A stretch of 6,516 nt of DNA from an uncultured Clostridia bacterium (GTDB taxonomy: Bacteria; Bacillota; Clostridia; TANB77; CAG-508), in NCBI GenBank assembly GCA_947628395.1, contig CANQZP010000069.1, positions 1 to 6,516 on the forward strand, given 5' to 3'. The translations under genes and the position numbers were made by a program. The first letter of the stretch is position 1; the number at the start of each line of letters is the position of its first letter. The notes under the pieces are model-generated. The model made no database searches. It was given only the letters and a program-made list of their open reading frames with translations, and had not been told where the DNA came from. Positions 5,389 to 6,516 of the stretch are shown piece after piece.

Positions 5389-5725
5389 ATTTTGCCTCCA
5401 TTTCTGCACAAAACTCTCCAATTGTACGTATTTTTCCTGAATCAATATCTTTCAATGATTTATCTATTTTTTCAAATATATCTTTTTTAAATTCTTCAAA
5501 AGATTCATAATGTTTATCAAATTTTTCTGATATAAGTCTATCAATTCTTTCTTCTTCAGTTTCTTCACTTTTCTTAACTATTTCTTCATAAGTTTCATCA
5601 CTTAAAACTACTAAATCATTTGCTCCATTTCTTGTAATGTACATTGGCTCTTTAGTTTCGTGACATATTCTCGAAATTTCATTGTAATTATTTCTTAAGT
5701 CTGCTGATGGTCTAATTAATGCCAT
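5375..5725 (-). CDS. type II antitoxin 2, Phd/YefM family
   Basis: The protein has 116 residues from ATG 5725, preceded by AAGGAGGTG at 8 nt; the in-frame GTG at 5734 overlaps that site and is not used. About the first 67 residues are encoded by DNA identical to antitoxin 1, so the DNA-binding and dimerisation domain is the same. Substitutions begin near residue 68. The C-terminus, SLKDIDSGKIRTIGEFCAEM then EAKYDLQ, departs from antitoxin 1 except for the AEMEAKY motif, as expected if it must fit a different toxin. It heads operon 2, the one nearest sigK, and is divergent from sigK. Confidence 0.88.
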   Translation of the reverse strand: MALIRPSADLRNNYNEISRICHETKEPMYITRNGANDLVVLSDETYEEIVKKSEETEEERIDRLISEKFDKHYESFEEFKKDIFEKIDKSLKDIDSGKIRTIGEFCAEMEAKYDLQ

Positions 5726-5753
5726 ATAAAACACCTCCTTATTTAATATTCAA

Positions 5754-5783
5754 ATTATATCAGAATAGTGATATGGTTTGCAA
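5754..5783 (-). promoter_or_regulatory. promoter and candidate operator of TA operon 2
   Basis: TTGCAA (5783-5778) and TGATATAAT (5762-5754) are 18 bp apart, with the same ATATCA-6-TGATAT inverted repeat at 5757-5774. The sequence differs from the operon 1 promoter only at scattered flanking bases, so both operons should answer to the same repressor. Confidence 0.65.
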
Positions 5784-5800
5784 TACTATTTTAATATATA

Positions 5801-5836
5801 TTTTGTCTATTTTTTAAACTTTTTATTTTATTTTTG
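5801..5836. repeat. TA boundary repeat, copy 3 (partial)
   Basis: TTTTGTCTATTTTTTAAACT followed by the TTTTATTTTATTTTT stretch matches copy 2 and then stops at TGTAGTGACACG, where the sigK upstream region begins. It marks the right edge of the TA array. Confidence 0.7.
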
Positions 5837-5877
5837 TAGTGACACGCACTTTCTAAAAAAAATTTCATATACTTTGG

Positions 5878-5887
5878 TATACGTATA
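5878..5887. repeat. perfect 10-bp palindrome before the sigK RBS
   Basis: TATACGTATA lies directly upstream of the GGAGGT site, and an overlapping TATAC-TTTG-GTATA hairpin occupies 5868-5881. It could be an operator or a small mRNA hairpin affecting sigK translation. No known binding consensus is matched, and AT-rich palindromes of this size also arise by chance. Confidence 0.3.
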
Positions 5888-5900
5888 TGGAGGTGAAAAC

Positions 5901-6272
5901 ATGCTAGTTTTCTCAGTTACAGGTTTTTTTACTTTTCTTAGTACAACTATTTTTGTACTCGGATATATTTCAAATAATAGTTTATTTCCAGAACCCTTAT
6001 CTTCTAAAGAAGAAAAAGAATATATAGATAAATTTGAAAGCGGTGATAAAGAAGCTCGTGATATTTTAATAGAAAGGAATTTAAGACTAGTTGCTCATAT
6101 TGCTAAAAAATATACTTCTCCTACATTAAGTTTAGATGATTTGATTTCCATTGGAACTATTGGACTTATTAAAGGTATAAATAGCTATAATTCTAATAAA
6201 GGAGTAAAATTATCAACTTATGTGTCTAGATGTATTGATAATGCAATATTCACATGTTGGAAAGCTGTGTAG
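5901..6272 (+). CDS. sigK: sigK 5' part, sporulation sigma factor SigK, interrupted
   Basis: ATG 5901 follows GGAGGT (5889-5894) at 6 nt. Residues 1-34 form a hydrophobic pro-sequence (MLVFSVTGFFTFLSTTIFVL, then GYISNNSLFPEPLS), followed by SSKEEKEYID, NLRLVAHIAKKY (about 60-71) and the core-binding region 2 motif DDLISIGTIGLIKGINSYNS. The match to SigK continues to RCIDN (residue 114) and then ends: only nine more codons follow (AIFTCWKAV) before TAG at 6270. Regions 3 and 4, over 100 residues that bind the -35 element, are missing. SigK directs late mother-cell genes for spore coat and maturation. Truncation at the ENE codons is where the Bacillus subtilis skin element interrupts sigK, so this is probably a rearranging gene and not decay. 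I found no convincing SigE-type promoter. Confidence 0.88.
   Translation: MLVFSVTGFFTFLSTTIFVLGYISNNSLFPEPLSSKEEKEYIDKFESGDKEARDILIERNLRLVAHIAKKYTSPTLSLDDLISIGTIGLIKGINSYNSNKGVKLSTYVSRCIDNAIFTCWKAV
6237..6254. other. putative left attachment junction of a skin-like element in sigK
   Basis: SigK normally reads RCIENEILMHLR here. The window has R-C-I-D-N and then A-I-F-T-C, with GATAATG (6237-6243) as the last confident sigK DNA and a possible weak match continuing to 6250. The AATG core agrees with the AATGA crossover core I recall for the B. subtilis skin element. The right junction, the rest of sigK and the recombinase are outside the window. Confidence 0.6.
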
Positions 6273-6516
6273 CGATTAGTAAGCTGTTTGATAAATTTAA
6301 GGACAAGCTAGAAACTGAAATCACTTTAAAAACTCATGCTATATGGAAAATACCAACAATAAATGAAAATAGTACACTAGGACAACAGATTAAATATTAT
6401 CGTAGGTTAGCAAATATAAAGCAGACTGATTTATGCTTAAAACTTGGCTGTGATAGAGGTGTTTTAGACCATCTTGAAAATAGAGAATTAAAACTTGTTA
6501 ATATTAAATTGATTAA
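6254..6516 (+). CDS. XRE-family helix-turn-helix protein, partial (runs off the window)
   Basis: A frame different from sigK is open from 6242, just after a stop at 6239-6241, to the window end; its only ATG near the start is 6254, giving 87 residues so far. After a linker (KLFDKFKDKLETEI) comes a typical HTH_3/XRE domain, TLGQQIKYYRRLANIKQTDL then CLKLGCDRGVLDHLENREL. It probably binds DNA as a regulator of the inserted element. The ATG lacks a ribosome binding site and lies inside the sigK reading frame, so in the integrated state the gene may be poorly translated or started elsewhere. When the element is a circle, the upstream sequence would come from its other end. Function beyond DNA binding is unknown. 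Confidence 0.65.
   Translation, partial: MLESCVAISKLFDKFKDKLETEITLKTHAIWKIPTINENSTLGQQIKYYRRLANIKQTDLCLKLGCDRGVLDHLENRELKLVNIKLI

Noticed and set aside
5389..5445. N-terminal extension of toxin 2 to 5445
   Set aside because: The ideal GGAGG with 6-nt spacing serves ATG 5388; the extension only shadows the antitoxin in another frame.
4190..5836. CRISPR-like or integron-like array
   Set aside because: The repeats are few, AT-rich and 800 bp apart, and they enclose ordinary TA genes. There are no short regular spacers, attC-like structures or cas genes.
5842..5874. SigE-type promoter for sigK (CATATACTT at 5866)
   Set aside because: The -10-like part is suggestive, but nothing near 5842-5850 resembles a SigE -35 element, so it was not annotated.
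5778..5900. Upstream start of the sigK frame at 5778
   Set aside because: This stretch crosses the TA promoter and boundary repeat and gives a low-complexity Phe/Tyr-rich sequence. GGAGGT before ATG 5901 and the family N-terminus fix the start.

Overview
The window comes from a very AT-rich, spore-forming low-GC Gram-positive bacterium, most likely a member of the Clostridia. The grounds are strongly A/T-ending codons, strong GGAGG-type ribosome binding sites, the sporulation sigma factor SigK, a clostridial-type 6S RNA and a large U32-family protein of the kind common in clostridia. No species is assigned.

Layout. Bases 1-102 are unusually GC-rich for this DNA. They hold a strong hairpin and an open plus-strand frame that stops at 102, possibly the tail of a foreign gene. 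Bases 101-282 form a compact minus-strand unit: promoter, good RBS, 24-codon ORF and intrinsic terminator, with a competing hairpin laid across the ORF's stop codon. A large U32-family gene (375-2786, +) follows with its own promoter and terminator. It converges on a 6S RNA gene on the minus strand (about 2824-3012). An AT-rich spacer leads to a PflX-type radical SAM gene (4149-3268, -).

Upstream of that gene sit two tandem Phd/YefM-RelE/ParE toxin-antitoxin operons on the minus strand, with a period of 810 bp. They share about 210 bp of identical antitoxin N-terminal sequence, the same promoter/operator and 73 bp of identical toxin 3' end. The toxin body and antitoxin C-terminus between these conserved arms have diverged almost completely. 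A T-rich boundary repeat occurs at all three edges of the two units.

On the plus strand, divergent from the TA array, lies the 5' part of sigK. It breaks off at the codons where the Bacillus skin element interrupts sigK, and a new frame coding for an XRE-type helix-turn-helix protein begins there and runs off the window. The simplest reading is the left junction of a skin-like prophage element that is excised during sporulation.

How the parts fit together: U32 protein, 6S RNA and sigK belong to the chromosome backbone, whereas the TA array and the element inside sigK are accessory. The two features most worth following are the mosaic TA pair (shared DNA-binding half, divergent toxin-neutralising half) and the interrupted sigK that still carries a pro-sequence.
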